Of a DNA stretch of 64,000 bases, positions 62,855 through 64,000 are shown in pieces. The stretch lies in NCBI RefSeq assembly GCF_028748145.1, contig NZ_CP118181.1, positions 441,433-505,432 on the forward strand, read 5' to 3'. The first letter of the stretch is position 1. Each line of letters begins with the position of its first letter. Both the position numbers and the translations under genes were made by a program. This DNA comes from Entomospira culicis (lineage in GTDB: Bacteria; Spirochaetota; Spirochaetia; WRBN01). Below the pieces are notes generated by a model. That model ran no database searches. It was not told the origin of the DNA and was given only the letters and a program-made list of their open reading frames with translations.

Positions 62855-63436
62855 GTGCGAAAATTGGTCTTCGTTTTATTTATATGTAGTCTTTCGGTAG
62901 GCAATCTCTGGGCACAAAGTGGCGCAAGTGATGAGGTTTACGAAAAGGGTGATGTGCAAATTCGTGTGGGGGTGGGGGCACTCTTTCCGCTCTACGTCCA
63001 TGCGTTTAACTTTTCAGACTTTACCATGTCTAGTATGAAGACAGGTTTTTCGATTGGGCTGGGCTTTGATTACTACTTATCGAATAATTTAAAGATTGGT
63101 GGCAGTGCTTCGTTTGGCAGTATCACCAACTCTAGCAAAAATTACTCCTTTTTAGTGCCCGTAGTTACGCGTATCAGCTGGGAGTTCCACACCATTCGCT
63201 TCGATTTTCCTGTGGGTGTGGATGTAGGATTACTCTTTAATAAATATCGAACGCTCTTTGCGATCAATTTTTTAGTGCGTCCGCACGCGGGTGTCTTCTT
63301 TAATATCACACGCTCTTGGTCTATTGGCATCGACACTACCTTCTGGATTGTTCCTCAAGTGGTTTGGGATGATCTACCTAAGAGTCGGGTAGGTACCTTT
63401 GTTGAGGTGATGATCGCAGGGCGCTACAGGCTATAG
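62855..63436 (+). CDS. Outer-membrane beta-barrel-like protein
   Basis: A protein of 193 aa with a signal peptide ('VLFICSLSVGNLWAQSG', cleavage near residue 21). Alternating polar/apolar strands follow: 'VQIRVGVGALFPLYVH', 'TGFSIGLGFDYYLSNNLKIGGSASFG', 'WSIGIDTTFWIVPQVVW', and a final 'GTFVEVMIAGRYRL' ending in Leu. This resembles small eight-stranded outer-membrane barrels, although the last residue is not aromatic. It starts with GTG. Function unknown. The lipoprotein gene that follows after 9 nt is probably in the same operon. Confidence 0.75.
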   Translation: MRKLVFVLFICSLSVGNLWAQSGASDEVYEKGDVQIRVGVGALFPLYVHAFNFSDFTMSSMKTGFSIGLGFDYYLSNNLKIGGSASFGSITNSSKNYSFLVPVVTRISWEFHTIRFDFPVGVDVGLLFNKYRTLFAINFLVRPHAGVFFNITRSWSIGIDTTFWIVPQVVWDDLPKSRVGTFVEVMIAGRYRL

Positions 63437-63445
63437 GAGAGAAGA

Positions 63446-64000
63446 ATGAAACATATTATACGACGCATAGGCTTGCTTACGATCGTCGCGCTCATGATGG
63501 GCTCGTGTCAAGATCCTATCTTCTGGACACAGGTGGTAGAAGGGCGTACCCCACAGAATAATTTAAATAAGAGCGCACGTATCTTCGATGTAGATACGGA
63601 TGGCAGTTATCTCTACGCCCTTGCTGGTGGTATTCTCTACCGACGCGCCATTGGCTCGGTAGACTGGGAGCGTTATGAGCTACCACAGTGGGCGCACTCT
63701 ATCGACGTAGAGGGTGGGCGAATTTCTTTTACTGAAGGTATCTATACCTACGATTTTTCTAGTATGAACTTAGGTACGGTGCTTGATGCCTCTGCTGAGC
63801 GTGCTTTTTTTGACAAAACAGTAAGTCCTGCACTTACCATCACCTACGGGCGAGATGAGACGACAAATAATCCTATGGATATCTTTTTTGTCAACGGTCA
63901 TCGGTATGTCGGGCGCTATGTGGGAGTCATCGGCACGACCTATGTAATCAGCACAACAGGCGTCTTTACCGTCGGTTCAACGGGTACCGCTGTTAACCCT
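63446..64000 (+). CDS. Lipoprotein, 3' end beyond the window (partial)
   Basis: An open frame of 185 codons running off the right edge. ATG 63446 has GGAGA upstream. Signal peptide with lipobox 'MGSC' (Cys at about residue 21). The visible mature part is beta-rich and shows repeated short blades ('IFDVDTDGSYLYALAGGILYRR', 'HSIDVEGGRISFTEGIYTY'), which suggests a beta-propeller-like fold. Nothing in it allows a functional call. Probably co-transcribed with the preceding barrel-like gene. Confidence 0.75.
   Translation, partial: MKHIIRRIGLLTIVALMMGSCQDPIFWTQVVEGRTPQNNLNKSARIFDVDTDGSYLYALAGGILYRRAIGSVDWERYELPQWAHSIDVEGGRISFTEGIYTYDFSSMNLGTVLDASAERAFFDKTVSPALTITYGRDETTNNPMDIFFVNGHRYVGRYVGVIGTTYVISTTGVFTVGSTGTAVNP

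Overview
The window looks like chromosomal core genome of a spirochaete. The clearest marker is a periplasmic-flagella sheath protein, FlaA. Other pointers are the short form of alanyl-tRNA synthetase, a TPR/TlyC-like/YbeY/7TM-HD block in the order I recall from treponemes, and lipoproteins with relaxed lipoboxes. The host appears to be a mid-GC member of the order Spirochaetales; I cannot fix the genus from the sequence alone. I see no phage, insertion sequence, CRISPR array, rRNA or origin, and no stretch of more than about 300 bases lacks a gene.

Layout. 1-2.8 kb: cystine transporter plus CoA-disulfide reductase (+). 2.8-8.5 kb (-): MBOAT O-acyltransferase with an SGNH-like partner, GroEL, and a CNNM/CBS membrane protein. 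8.7-11.3 kb (+): threonine aldolase and GMP synthase. 11.3-15.5 kb (-): a VOC protein and two tandem GHL10-type glycoside hydrolase lipoproteins. 15.7-25.3 kb: thymidylate kinase, an unknown lipoprotein, an S41 peptidase converging on prfC across a fresh 138-bp tandem duplication, purB, an M15 peptidase and an M28-like membrane protein. 25.3-26.9 kb: tRNA-Asp, a FemAB-type ligase and a tRNA-His/Arg/Lys cluster. 27-32 kb (+): prmC, a small exported protein, flaA, a membrane J-domain protein, yebC and ruvC. 32-38 kb (-): ZIP transporter, CBS-type pyrophosphatase, rlmN, a shrunken aminotransferase-like protein, tRNA-Asn (+), slyD and trmJ. 38.2-41.8 kb (+): two signal peptidases and alaS. 41.8-44.4 kb: fba and gap on the minus strand flanking a 64-residue histone-fold protein on the plus strand. 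44.5-49.7 kb (-): pgpH-like HD protein, ybeY, a TlyC-like CBS protein and a TPR protein. 49.8-56.2 kb (+): three divergent molybdenum-hydroxylase-like subunits, ftsY, an exported protein and a LolC/E permease. 56.2-62.6 kb (-): phosphohexomutase and the rimP-nusA-infB operon. 62.9-64 kb (+): an outer-membrane barrel-like protein and the start of a lipoprotein.

The most notable signals are four. First, a compact bacterial histone. Second, a recurring promoter layout in about ten genes, where a sigma70-type -10 box lies only 6-8 nt before the ATG and no ribosome binding site is present, which predicts leaderless mRNAs. Third, a terminator-like hairpin inside the leader of the rimP-nusA-infB operon. 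Fourth, several enzyme relatives that have lost key residues: a signal peptidase without its serine, an aminotransferase lacking its core, and a molybdenum-hydroxylase large subunit without recognisable cofactor motifs.
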